The notes under the pieces: generated by a model
What the model was told of the DNA's origin: nothing
The model's input: only the letters and a program-made list of their open reading frames with translations
Databases searched by the model: none
Part shown: one piece after another, positions 17,761 through 26,284 of the stretch
Layout: the number at the start of each line of letters is the position of its first letter
Numbering within the stretch: position 1 is the stretch's first letter
Translations under genes and position numbers: made by a program
Source: Megaera polyxenophila
Lineage (GTDB): Bacteria; Pseudomonadota; Alphaproteobacteria; Rickettsiales; Rickettsiaceae
Assembly: GCF_029982035.1 (NCBI RefSeq)
Contig: NZ_CP104166.1
Coordinates: 992,001-1,056,000, forward strand
Length of the DNA: 64,000 bases
Direction: 5' to 3'

Positions 17761-18581
17761 CTACCTACCCCGACATTAATGCCTTTTTCTTCAATGATAT
17801 GCCAGGCCTTGATAGTATTTTCTTCCAGCTCCGATAAAGTGACAAATCCCCGAATCAGCTCAAACGCTTTTCTTGCATCCTTTCTTATTGCTATTACCGT
17901 CGGTGTTGCCGATATACCGAGTTTCTCAATCAGTTTCTGACTAATTGTACTACTTCTTGGAAAATATTCGGATTCCGACCCGTCTACACTAACGGCTTCT
18001 ATTTTAATTCCGTGCGTATCTCCAAAGGATTTCAGTACAGGTTCAAATTCACTCGACCGTGGGCAAGATTTACGATAGAAAAATACCAGTTCATAATCTC
18101 TTGCAAATTGCTTGATTATTTCCTTCTCGGCCTCCGCCTTGATTTTTCTATTCAGTTTTACGGCAAATACATTTTCCGGGGAGTTAATCAGATCACGATA
18201 TTCCGGTTCGATAAAGTTCTGCTCGTCCCATAATTCCTGCATCCTTATGCCCCTATCCATGATTTCACCGAGTTTATCCCGATAGGCTTTTTGCGTCTTG
18301 TAATTTGGCCTGGCCAAATAGACATAACGCAAATCTTCCAGCTCTTTTATTATGCTTTCAACTTCTGCTTTTGCCTCTTCTACCGTAATTTCTTCATCAG
18401 GCACTTCATTACTCTTGCTACCGGAATAGGGTTTTGAATTAGATCCTTCTTCCTTTTCTTCAAACCATAACCAGCCACGGTAACGTTGCTCAAAAAACCC
18501 TGGCTCAGCTATAGCCCTAGAGGGCAATACCATTAAGCCAATCAGTAAAAACATCGGAATATTGCAGGTTCTTTTTCTCAT
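17757..18581 (-). CDS. traF: TraF, thioredoxin-fold pilus assembly protein
   Basis: From the Met at 18581 (MRKRTCNIPMFLLIGLMV, preceded by GGGG) the protein has 274 residues including a signal peptide; F TraF has 257. It has AEPGFFEQRYRGWLWFEE near the N-terminus and a thioredoxin-like domain with LVFFYRKSCPRSSEFEPVL and LGISATPTVIAI. Only one cysteine remains at the CxxC position, as in many conjugative TraF proteins, so a redox role is unlikely. Periplasmic; it works with TraH, TraU and TraW. It follows the 3' part of the broken traN. Confidence 0.92.
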   Translation of the reverse strand: MRKRTCNIPMFLLIGLMVLPSRAIAEPGFFEQRYRGWLWFEEKEEGSNSKPYSGSKSNEVPDEEITVEEAKAEVESIIKELEDLRYVYLARPNYKTQKAYRDKLGEIMDRGIRMQELWDEQNFIEPEYRDLINSPENVFAVKLNRKIKAEAEKEIIKQFARDYELVFFYRKSCPRSSEFEPVLKSFGDTHGIKIEAVSVDGSESEYFPRSSTISQKLIEKLGISATPTVIAIRKDARKAFELIRGFVTLSELEENTIKAWHIIEEKGINVGVGR

Positions 18582-18949
18582 CACGTCCCCCTTACTCCTC
18601 CAGCTCATCAGGTATATTGCTACTCCAGCCGGTCATATTACTCGGCGGATCTAATGGATCATCATTGCCTTTTCTAATGCCGGGCATTGAGCTATTCACT
18701 CTTCCTGCAATCTCATCAGGATTAGGTGACTGATATTTACCAAAAAACTTTCCTTTAAAATCCTCAATGAACTCCGTAAAATCCACCAGCTCCCAATCTA
18801 TCCTTTGCATTTCCGTTAATGTCAGTCCACGACAGTTCGGTGAGCCTCCGCTACCGAAGTTTAGCCCAAGCTGTTTTCTCCCTTGTACCTGCACCACTTT
18901 ATCTAGCATATTACCCCAGCAGCAGAAATGATGTTTAACAACGGTATTA

Positions 18950-20072
18950 ACCCACCAATTAAATACCCGACTTAGGCGGCATATTTTACTTCTTTCGCCT
19001 GAAATAATCTTTTGATATGTTCTGGGTTATTTTGCAGAGTCCTTAGGTAAGATTTTAAATTCCCTTGGAGTTCAGATTTTGTAAGAGGTATATGTTTCCT
19101 ATTTACATTTCTTTTTAAATCGTTGTTTAAATATTCATCCGGATTATGTTGCGGAGTATACGGAGGCAGAAAAAATAAAGAAATTTTCTTTTTATGTTTC
19201 CGAGTCCATATTTGTACTTTTTTGCTATGATGAACCTTGAGATTATCTAGGATTAAGAAGATTTTTTTCTTGGAGTATTTTACCAACCTCCGTAAAAATT
19301 CTATAAATACATTTGTTTTTAGTGTCTCTTCGTACAGCATAAACCTTAGCTTACCGTTATTTGTAACAGTGGATATCATGTTTATACTAAATCTCTTCGA
19401 TTTATGAATCACAACAGGGGTTTTTCCTTTTAAAGAATAGCTTTGTAATACCTGACACTCTTGTTTTATCCCTACTTCGTCGCACCAATGTATTTCTGCC
19501 TTTTCATATTCTGCTTGCTTGGCTATTGACGGATATTCTTCATCTAACCAAAATTGAACCCTTTTGGGTTGCTGCTCATATGCTAACTTCTTTGGCTTTT
19601 GTGCAGTATACCCCCATCTTCTTAAATATTCGCCTATTGTACTTAGGGGAAGAAAAAATCCACAATGTTTTTTGATGAGTGCATTAACTGATTTTCTTGA
19701 CCATAATGCTGATTTGATATTGTGATCTTCTGGTCTAGAGATATTTACGTACCCTTGTATTATTTTACTTTGATCTTCGGTTATAAGCCTTTTCTCTCCT
19801 ATCTTTCTACCTCTTAACTTCCCACTAATTGCGTACTTGTCGCCTCTCTTTTCCCTCCTTACCCATTCATTTACTGTCTGGCGACTCACTCCTATTAATT
19901 CACCTACCGACGATTGACTCTCTCCTCTTTTTACTAGTTTTAGAGCAATCTTTCTCATCGACGCTTGTGCGCTTATTGATAATTTCCTAAAATCTTCACT
20001 TTTTGACATTATTGCATTATACAAATTCCTTCCTTCTTGGCAATAGTTATGTCGGGTATTTAATTGGTGGGT
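18950..20072 (-). mobile_element. IS630-family element, copy 1, inside traN
   Basis: The element is 1123 bp with perfect terminal inverted repeats of at least 22 bp beginning ACCCACCAATTAAATACC. It is flanked by the TA duplication typical of the family (18948-18949 and 20073-20074). It appears identical to 35188-36310. Confidence 0.95.
18972..20024 (-). CDS. IS630-family transposase
   Basis: The 350-residue DDE transposase has an N-terminal helix-turn-helix (SSVGELIGVSRQTVNEWVRR) and a second winged part (LPLSTIGEYLRRWGYT). The triad is predicted as Asp182 (HWCDEVGIKQ), Asp260 (FLILDNLKVHHS) and Glu297 (YTPQHNPDEYLN). The frame is intact and matches the copy at 35210-36262. MYNAIMSKSE is the start used here; the second Met (MSKSE) is also possible. 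It lies inside traN in the same orientation. Confidence 0.95.
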   Translation of the reverse strand: MYNAIMSKSEDFRKLSISAQASMRKIALKLVKRGESQSSVGELIGVSRQTVNEWVRREKRGDKYAISGKLRGRKIGEKRLITEDQSKIIQGYVNISRPEDHNIKSALWSRKSVNALIKKHCGFFLPLSTIGEYLRRWGYTAQKPKKLAYEQQPKRVQFWLDEEYPSIAKQAEYEKAEIHWCDEVGIKQECQVLQSYSLKGKTPVVIHKSKRFSINMISTVTNNGKLRFMLYEETLKTNVFIEFLRRLVKYSKKKIFLILDNLKVHHSKKVQIWTRKHKKKISLFFLPPYTPQHNPDEYLNNDLKRNVNRKHIPLTKSELQGNLKSYLRTLQNNPEHIKRLFQAKEVKYAA

Positions 20073-20813
20073 TAATAGTTACTCCTAGCGACTTTATTTT
20101 TTCCTTACCTACATAAACACATAAATTCTTTGACCTATTTCTTGCAAGCAGTTGCTCGTCCTTATTACACCTTGCTCCAAATTCTTTCCCCCAGCCCTTC
20201 ATATCTACTTGGCAACAATTCGTATATTCGGCCATTTTTTTAGAACAGTGTAGGCCGGACCCCTGAAATAAATTGAAATTTCCATCCCTATCAGGCTTCA
20301 TCTTGCTAAAAGCATAAAGCTTCGATATTGAATCCATCATCTCACCGTTGGTATAATAGCTTTTATCTACACAATTCCCGTCCATACAGGGAATACCCTT
20401 GCAGATCAGACCTTCTGGGCCATCTTTTTGCGTTAAATCATACCTGACGGTTTTGTTTTCAATTACTCCGGGCTCCCAGGCTTTACAGGAAAATTCCCGC
20501 TCCTGATTAACGCAATTACCATGACTATCAAAAAGCAGGCAGTTACCGTTTGCTACAAAATAGCACCCGCTATAACTCCGGCAGTTATTCTTACTTGGAT
20601 AATTACAGGTTTTAGTATAAGACCACTGCCAGCAATCACGGTATACGTCAAAGCCGTCTATGTTACGCGTTCCGCCGCCGCTTACGCAAACCCTGCCCGT
20701 ATCACTACAAGGATGACTTGAGATGAATCTTTTGCCTGCAATTGCAACTTCCATGTTGCCAAAGATCAGGATTAGCCAGCAGGTAGAGATTTCCAGAATA
20801 AAATTCAGTTTTT

Positions 20814-21878
20814 TTATTGGAGTATACATGTCTCGCTCCAATCTTCTGACCACTGCTCACATACAGGATAACCGTCCCTATATTGGTAATTTACCGTATA
20901 ACTTCTCCATCCATAATCTTTATGACCGAGCCTCCTACCGCCGTAATACCAACCGTCTACCGAAAACAGACCGCCACTCCACCATGAACTCATCTCGGTA
21001 CTGATATTATCAAGAGTGCTCCCGGGGTGTTTAGTAACTAGAAACTCTCTCATCAGTGCAACATGATAGGAATTAGGCGGGATAGTACGAGGAGCGCTGA
21101 AGAAACCGCCAATAGTTCGTGGCCCCACCGAGAGTTTGTATTCAAAACAGCTTCTTCCGGTATGATCTACCCAGAATACGGTTTTTCCTGAGCGAAATAA
21201 CTCGCTACCTGAGATAACTATCTGACGGCTTTGCCACAATCCCCACCTAATCCCACGTTGACTACAGCGCATCGATAGAATATCCCGGCAGTTATATTTG
21301 TTTCGCGGCTCTTCACACATCGTCTTGGTATAAACGGTGTCTTTTATCTGCTCCTTTTTAATCTCGATATGATACTCGGGTTCAATTACCTTGTTCCCCT
21401 GAGCAGCCCGGCAATCTATTCCGAATTCCTTAAATAGCACAAGTACTTTTCCAAGCAGCTCGCCTGAGCTATCAGCAATACTGACCGCATCTTTTTGATG
21501 TGCGGCATTTAACGGATTTGTATAATCAATATGCAACTCCTCCATTATGCCTGTTCTTAGTACCTCTTCCCTTCCCTTTGCCTGTAACTCAGTCGCCCTA
21601 ATACTACTCAAATCACCGGCTGCGGCCTTGAGTTCATCGTCTGTTTTATCTGATATCAATTCAAGGTTGCCGGAAGAAGTAATACCGTTAACTGCCTGCT
21701 CCTTTAAAGCGTCCATAGCTTTCTCGAAAGTACCGTAATCCTCTATCTCCTTTTCGAATAAATCCGTTTTGGGATTAATATTGGTTTTTGCAATCGGATC
21801 CCGGTAAGCTCCATAAGCAGACGCTTCCAATAACCGGATACAAAAAACTATTGTTAATTTAACTCTAACCTTATTCAT
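20814..21878 (-). CDS. TraN-like module, paralog 3 (intact)
   Basis: The protein has 354 residues from the Met of MNKVRVKLTIVFCIR (21878), with a signal peptide ending near AYGA. Residues 18-205 are nearly the same as in two upstream paralogs (ITSDKTDD-type helices, IEPEYHIEIKKEQIKDTVYT, CEEPRNKYNC), a pattern seen at TraN N-termini. The remaining 150 residues are unlike the paralogs apart from the last stretch, VCEQWSEDWSETC. It lies directly upstream of traN, overlapping its start by 16 bp, so it may supply the N-terminal half of a split TraN. Likely exported and disulfide-rich. Its exact role is inferred. Confidence 0.75.
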   Translation of the reverse strand: MNKVRVKLTIVFCIRLLEASAYGAYRDPIAKTNINPKTDLFEKEIEDYGTFEKAMDALKEQAVNGITSSGNLELISDKTDDELKAAAGDLSSIRATELQAKGREEVLRTGIMEELHIDYTNPLNAAHQKDAVSIADSSGELLGKVLVLFKEFGIDCRAAQGNKVIEPEYHIEIKKEQIKDTVYTKTMCEEPRNKYNCRDILSMRCSQRGIRWGLWQSRQIVISGSELFRSGKTVFWVDHTGRSCFEYKLSVGPRTIGGFFSAPRTIPPNSYHVALMREFLVTKHPGSTLDNISTEMSSWWSGGLFSVDGWYYGGRRLGHKDYGWRSYTVNYQYRDGYPVCEQWSEDWSETCILQ

Positions 21879-22017
21879 TCCCTGCATTCTCCGATTTTGT
21901 TCTTATCGGTTTCATCAGGTAAAATCCAGCCCATACCGTTACCGACAAATGCCTTAAGAAAAACCTGATTCTTAAAACCGTTATCCGAATTATCATTACC
22001 GATTTTAATATTTTCAT
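21875..22017 (-). pseudogene. Frameshifted remnant of the small inter-module gene
   Basis: The 143 bp align with the intact small gene at 24320-24502, sharing DNGFKNQ, FLKAFVGNGMG and ILPDETDKNKIGE. This copy lacks 40 bp internally, so its ATG (22017) is out of frame with the conserved part. It keeps the same ATGA overlaps with its neighbours, so it arose by duplication of the whole module. Confidence 0.65.
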
Positions 22018-22463
22018 GATTCTAACCCGCATACCTCATCCCATTCATCAACCCACTCCACACAACCCTCATCGTAGTAGAACAAAGGAAAAGGCAAACC
22101 TCCTTGAAAAAGAGGTAATAATGTGAAATCCTTCTCGATCCACTCGCCGGTTCTTTGCTGCAAGGTTATCTTGTATGGAATATAACGCTGAGGTGGCAGA
22201 ATAATTTTATCTACGTCAATAGTTTCAAAGGCAGCAGTCAGTGATAATGAGAAAGGCCTTTTATTCATTATGCGTTTAATTTCCGGAAAAAAAGGCGATA
22301 GATCAATTTCACCGTCTCTCGAGAGATAGAAATCATACTCATAACCAAGTTTGGTTTTACCATAAAACCCCAAACCACCAACAGCATGATACCAAGTCAT
22401 AAGGTGGCCCAATTTGTCTAGACTAAAAATCAGAAATTATGAGATATAATTTGCGTTATAATA

Positions 22464-23306
22464 TTAGCCAATAATTTTTGTTAAATACACCTGTTCTGGA
22501 GTTAAATATTCCAAGGATTGGTGCATCCTTTTACTATTATAAAAAGTTATGTAATCTGTTATAGCATTTTTTACCTCCTTGACAGTATTTAAAATTATCA
22601 AATATATTTTTTCTTGTTTTAATGAACGCCAAAATCTTTCAATAAATACATTATCTAAAGCCCTACCTTTACCGTCCATGCTAATCTTGATTTCACGTTT
22701 AACAAGTTCGTAGATGAAATTTTTTGACGTAAATTGAGAACCTTGATCGGTATTAAAAACCTCAGGTTGACCGTGCTTTTCTAGGGCTTCTTCTAGTGCG
22801 TCGATGCAAAAATCACTTTCTAAGCTAATAGAAACCTTCCAGCTCAGAATATAACGGCTAAACCAATCAATAATGGCTACTAGATATACAAATCCTTGTG
22901 CCATTCTAATATAAGTTATATCGGTGCTCCATACCTGATTTGTCTTAGTAATTTCAACGCCTTTTAAAAGATAAGGATATACCTTATGAGCTTGGTTGCG
23001 CTTGCTTAAATTCATTTTAGGATAAATGGCTTCTATTGACATTATTCCGTAATAACGACTTACCGCTTTGCGACCAATAACAATTCCAAACGGTACAAGA
23101 TGCTTGGACATTCTTCTGGCCCCGAAATACGGATGCTCTGTATAGATTTCATCAATTACTTTCATTATTTCTAAGTCTCTTGTAGTTATTCCTTTTGCCT
23201 TGTAATAATAAGTAGATTTATTAATTAAAAGTAGATCGCATTGCCTAACAATGCTTAGATTTATACAATTATTATCAATCATACTTTTCCTAGTTTCCAA
23301 GTCCAA
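22464..23306 (-). CDS. IS3-family transposase OrfB, copy 2
   Basis: The 280-residue protein is the same as the one at 141-983, with Asp129, Asp187 and Glu223 as the predicted catalytic triad. The frame is intact and the orfA overlap and A-run are preserved, so this copy should be as active as the first. It is read in the same direction as the gene it interrupts. Confidence 0.95.
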   Translation of the reverse strand: MDLETRKSMIDNNCINLSIVRQCDLLLINKSTYYYKAKGITTRDLEIMKVIDEIYTEHPYFGARRMSKHLVPFGIVIGRKAVSRYYGIMSIEAIYPKMNLSKRNQAHKVYPYLLKGVEITKTNQVWSTDITYIRMAQGFVYLVAIIDWFSRYILSWKVSISLESDFCIDALEEALEKHGQPEVFNTDQGSQFTSKNFIYELVKREIKISMDGKGRALDNVFIERFWRSLKQEKIYLIILNTVKEVKNAITDYITFYNSKRMHQSLEYLTPEQVYLTKIIG

Positions 23307-23589
23307 ACAATGTAGATTTTTTTTTCAGCCAGTCACGCTCAACGCTTAACTGTCCTATTTGTTCATATAATTGTTTTATCAAATCTTGATTGTCTGGATC
23401 TTTTGTTGCCGGCTTAACTTGAAAACCACTAACTAAATTTTCTATACCTCTTTTTTTCCATGCTTGTATTTGAGTTGCATGAACCCCGTACTTACTGCTT
23501 ATTTGTGCTATTGTCATTTCAGCTTTTATTGCTTCTATAACAATTTTTGTTTTTTCCGTCGCACTATATTGCTTCGCTTTTTTAGACAT
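23290..23589 (-). CDS. IS3-family transposase OrfA, copy 2
   Basis: The 99-residue helix-turn-helix protein is identical to the one at 967-1266. It is needed for end recognition and forms the OrfAB fusion by -1 frameshifting at the nine-A run before its end. No differences from copy 1 are seen. Confidence 0.93.
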   Translation of the reverse strand: MSKKAKQYSATEKTKIVIEAIKAEMTIAQISSKYGVHATQIQAWKKRGIENLVSGFQVKPATKDPDNQDLIKQLYEQIGQLSVERDWLKKKSTLFGLGN

Positions 23590-24319
23590 ATAATTTCCAT
23601 TTCCTTGTTGTGAAATTATATCTCATTCTTCATTTTTAGCAGTCCAGTTTTTGGGTACCATTATATCATACGTACAATATATTTCAATTCTCCTACCGCT
23701 CCCCTTCGTTTGCACTTTGTAGTTAGAACATCATGACAGCTATACCTGTTTCTTAGTCCTTCACACATAGTCTTGGTATAAACGGTATCCTTTACCTGCT
23801 CCTTTTTAACATCAATATAATACTCGGGTTCAATTACCTTGTTTCCTTTGACGGTCCGGCAATCTATTCCAAACTCTTTAAATAGTTCCGTTAGTTTTCC
23901 AAGCAGTACTCCGGAAGCTTCTGCAATACGGGATGCATCTTTTTTATGTCCGGCTATTAACGGATCCGTATAATCGACATGTAACTCCATCATATCCGTT
24001 CTTAGTACCTCTTCTTGACCTTTTACCTGTAAATCGTTTGCTTTGATCGCATTTAAATCGCTTGCAGCAGCCTTGATTTCATCGTCCGTTTTATCCGATA
24101 TCAGTTCAAGGTTGCCCGGAGCGCCGATACCCTGGGCCGCCTGCTCCCTTAAAGAGCCCATATGATCCCGGAAAGTACCGTAATCCTCTATCTCCTTTTC
24201 AAATAAATCCGTTTTGGGATTAATATTGGTTTTTGCAATCGGATCCCGGTAAGTTCCATAAGCAGGTACTTCCAATAACCGGATACAAAAAACTATTGTT
24301 AATTTAACTCTAATCTTAA

Positions 24320-24502
24320 TCATTCGCGCCATTCTCCGATTTTGTTCTTATCGGTTTCATCAGGTAAAATCTGGCCCATACCGTTACCGACAAATGCCTT
24401 AAGGAAAGCCTGATTCTTAAAACCGTTATCCGGCTCATCTAAACCGCTTAAACTGTTATTTGAGAACATCCGAATCATCATTACTGGATTTAATATTTTC
24501 AT
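24320..24502 (-). CDS. Small protein between traN-like modules
   Basis: From the Met at 24502 (MKILNPVMMIRMFSNN) it encodes 60 residues, including LDEPDNGFKNQ, FLKAFVGNGMG and ILPDETDKNKIGEW. The start and stop overlap the genes on either side as ATGA, so it is translated with them. A frameshifted copy lies at 21875-22017 in the same position of the next module. I do not recognise a family. It may be a piece of an ancestral larger TraN, since it sits in the operon frame chain and is duplicated with the module. Confidence 0.55.
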   Translation of the reverse strand: MKILNPVMMIRMFSNNSLSGLDEPDNGFKNQAFLKAFVGNGMGQILPDETDKNKIGEWRE

Positions 24503-25599
24503 GATTCTAATCCGCATACCTCATCCCATTCATCAGACCATTCCACACAACCCTCGTCATAGTAGAACAGCGGAATAAACCGACCGTTATAAGTAATTAA
24601 GGAGTACCGGCAACTCATGGAACTTGCCTGGATAGCCTCTATCCAATTATCAAACCATTCTCCGGTTCTTGCCTGTACCGACATCTGTATAAGCTTTCTC
24701 AAAGCAAAATGATTTCGTAAGGCTTCGTATCCACGGTAGATACGTTTTGGTGTTATTTCTAAACGATAGGACGGCACTGTAATGTTAGTTTTTTTAAATA
24801 TTTTGCCGATAATGCCCTTAATTACCGAGGAATAGGGAGTCATCTCAGCTAAACGGCCTTCGAGTTGCGCTAATACCGCTCTGTCATCATAACCAACCCT
24901 GCGTGTACCTTCTAACAACTGATTTACAAAACCGTCAACTGCTAGAAATACATATTTCAGCTCCCCTACCGCTCCCTTTCGTTTGCAACTTGCAGTTAGC
25001 ACGTCATAACATTTGTACCTGTTCCTTGGCTCTTCACATATTGCCTTGGTATAAACGGTATCTTTTATCTGCTCTTTTTTAATATCGATATAATATTCGG
25101 GTTCAATTACCATGTTACCCTTGACGGCTTTGCAATCTATTCCAAACTCCTTGAATAATTCAGTCAGTTTTTTAAGTAGATTTCCTGAAGCATCTGCAAT
25201 ACGGGACGCATCTTTTTGATACTCGGTATTTAACGGATTTGTATAGTCAACATGCAACTCCTCCATTATGCCTGTTCTTAGTACCTCTTCCTGACCCTTT
25301 ACCTGCAAATCGGTTGCCCTGATGGTACTTAAATCACTTGCAGCTGCCTTAATTTCATCGTCCGTTTTATCCGATATCAATTCAAGATTACCTGGAGAAC
25401 CTATACCGTTAACCGCCTGCTCCCTTAAAGAGCCCATATGATCCCGGAAAGTACCGTAATCCTCTATCTCCTTTTCAAATAAATCCGTTTTTGAATTAAT
25501 ATTGGTTTTTGCAATCGGATCCCGGTAAGCTCCATAAGCAGATGCTTCCAATAACCTGATACAAAAAACTATTGTTAATTTAACTCTAACCTTATTCAT
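24499..25599 (-). CDS. TraN-like module, paralog 1 (intact)
   Basis: The protein has 366 residues, with a signal peptide (MNKVRVKLTIVFCIRLLEAS) and the shared N-terminal region up to about residue 215 (IEPEYYIDIKKEQIKDTVYT, CEEPRNRYKC, CKRKGAVGELKY). A variable middle follows, and the end FYYDEGCVEWSDEWDEVC is shared with paralog 2. It begins at the trbC end (8-bp overlap), where F-type operons place traN. TraN recognises recipient outer-membrane proteins in F-like systems, so a set of variants could alter partner range; that is inference. Confidence 0.75.
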   Translation of the reverse strand: MNKVRVKLTIVFCIRLLEASAYGAYRDPIAKTNINSKTDLFEKEIEDYGTFRDHMGSLREQAVNGIGSPGNLELISDKTDDEIKAAASDLSTIRATDLQVKGQEEVLRTGIMEELHVDYTNPLNTEYQKDASRIADASGNLLKKLTELFKEFGIDCKAVKGNMVIEPEYYIDIKKEQIKDTVYTKAICEEPRNRYKCYDVLTASCKRKGAVGELKYVFLAVDGFVNQLLEGTRRVGYDDRAVLAQLEGRLAEMTPYSSVIKGIIGKIFKKTNITVPSYRLEITPKRIYRGYEALRNHFALRKLIQMSVQARTGEWFDNWIEAIQASSMSCRYSLITYNGRFIPLFYYDEGCVEWSDEWDEVCGLES

Positions 25600-26284
25600 C
25601 CCTTGTATTCTCCAGTTTTGTTTGTGCTTCGAGGCTTAACTCCCCTTTTTCGGCAAATAAACGTAATGCAGCTTCTATACCGATATTTCCTGTTACCTTG
25701 TCATAGATAACCTTATTTTCTTCCGCTTCCTTCGATGTGTAGGTGACCCTGTTATCTTCTTTAAAGAGTACAAAGGCAGGTACCGTTTTAATGTTGAATC
25801 TGTCAAATTCCTCAGGATCAATCTGTATCCCTACTCCTTCTTCATCACCTACTATTTCCGTTACCGTCTTATTCAGCTTCACCCAGGAGTTACCCGGCAA
25901 GCCGTTAAATACCAGAACCCCTCCGTAGCGCTTTGCTTGCCTAACATAAGTTTTAAGTATCTCAGGGCTCATACTGCTACTGATAAAAACTTTTAGCAAA
26001 ATCGAGTCTCTGTAATCTCTACCTGGCCCACCTGAGCCCGTTAAATCCTTATTCTCTATTACTCCATCCCGCTGCTGCCGTAGCATAAGCAACTCCCTGT
26101 ATTTTTCAGCGATAGCACTCATTACAATTTCCCGTGATTCCTCTATAAGACCTTTAAGCCGGTCTCTATCTGCTTCCGCTACGTGCTCTGCTAATAGCCC
26201 CTCCCCGGCTTCTACATTACTGTTTGCCATAAGAAACATGGGAATTAGTACCGCTAAAACCAGCAACAATTTTTTTTGCGCCAT
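25592..26284 (-). CDS. trbC: TrbC, F-pilus assembly protein
   Basis: The protein has 230 residues from the Met of MAQKKLLLVLAVLIPMFL (26284), with a signal peptide. The TrbC family core is LLKVFISSSMSPEILKTYV, GGVLVFNGLPGNSW and FNIKTVPAFVLFKE, which has a thioredoxin-like outline. F TrbC is 212 residues and is a periplasmic partner of TraW. It overlaps the traU end by about 31 bp and is followed by the traN-like array, matching the F gene order traW-traU-trbC-traN. Confidence 0.9.
   Translation of the reverse strand: MAQKKLLLVLAVLIPMFLMANSNVEAGEGLLAEHVAEADRDRLKGLIEESREIVMSAIAEKYRELLMLRQQRDGVIENKDLTGSGGPGRDYRDSILLKVFISSSMSPEILKTYVRQAKRYGGVLVFNGLPGNSWVKLNKTVTEIVGDEEGVGIQIDPEEFDRFNIKTVPAFVLFKEDNRVTYTSKEAEENKVIYDKVTGNIGIEAALRLFAEKGELSLEAQTKLENTRDE

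Larger units (their letters stand above)
18592..20829 (-). pseudogene. traN: traN, interrupted by an IS630-family element
   Basis: TraN is the outer-membrane mating-pair stabilisation protein. The 5' part (20829 to 20073) has a signal peptide and many cysteines, with CKGIPCMDGNCVD, GSGLHCSKKMAEYTNCC and LCVYVG. The 3' part (18949-18592) has QGRKQLGLNFGSGGSPNCRG and LTLTEMQRIDWELVDFTEF, the conserved TraN end. Removing 18950-20072 and one TA rejoins them in frame through TVVKHHFCCWGNMLDK, which restores the typical CC motif. The rebuilt gene is 1113 bp (370 residues), short of F TraN (602). The gene just upstream overlaps its start by 16 bp and may hold the missing N-terminal region. Confidence 0.9.
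22400..23665 (-). mobile_element. IS3-family insertion sequence, copy 2
   Basis: The 1266-bp element appears identical to 77-1342. A 3-bp duplication, tca, lies at 22397-22399 and 23666-23668. It splits the second traN-like module. Confidence 0.93.
22014..24323 (-). pseudogene. TraN-like module, paralog 2, interrupted by IS3 copy 2
   Basis: The 5' part (24323-23666) starts MIKIRVKLTIVFCIRLLE and carries the shared N-terminal region up to CKRRGAVGELKY. The 3' part (22399-22014) ends FYYDEGCVEWVDEWDEVC. Removing the IS (22400-23665) and one copy of the duplicated tca restores one frame through YIVRMTWYHAVGG, and the rebuilt gene is exactly 1041 bp (346 residues). The N-terminal part closely matches paralogs 1 and 3, the middle differs, and the last 25 residues match paralog 1. 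It was functional until a recent insertion. Confidence 0.88.
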
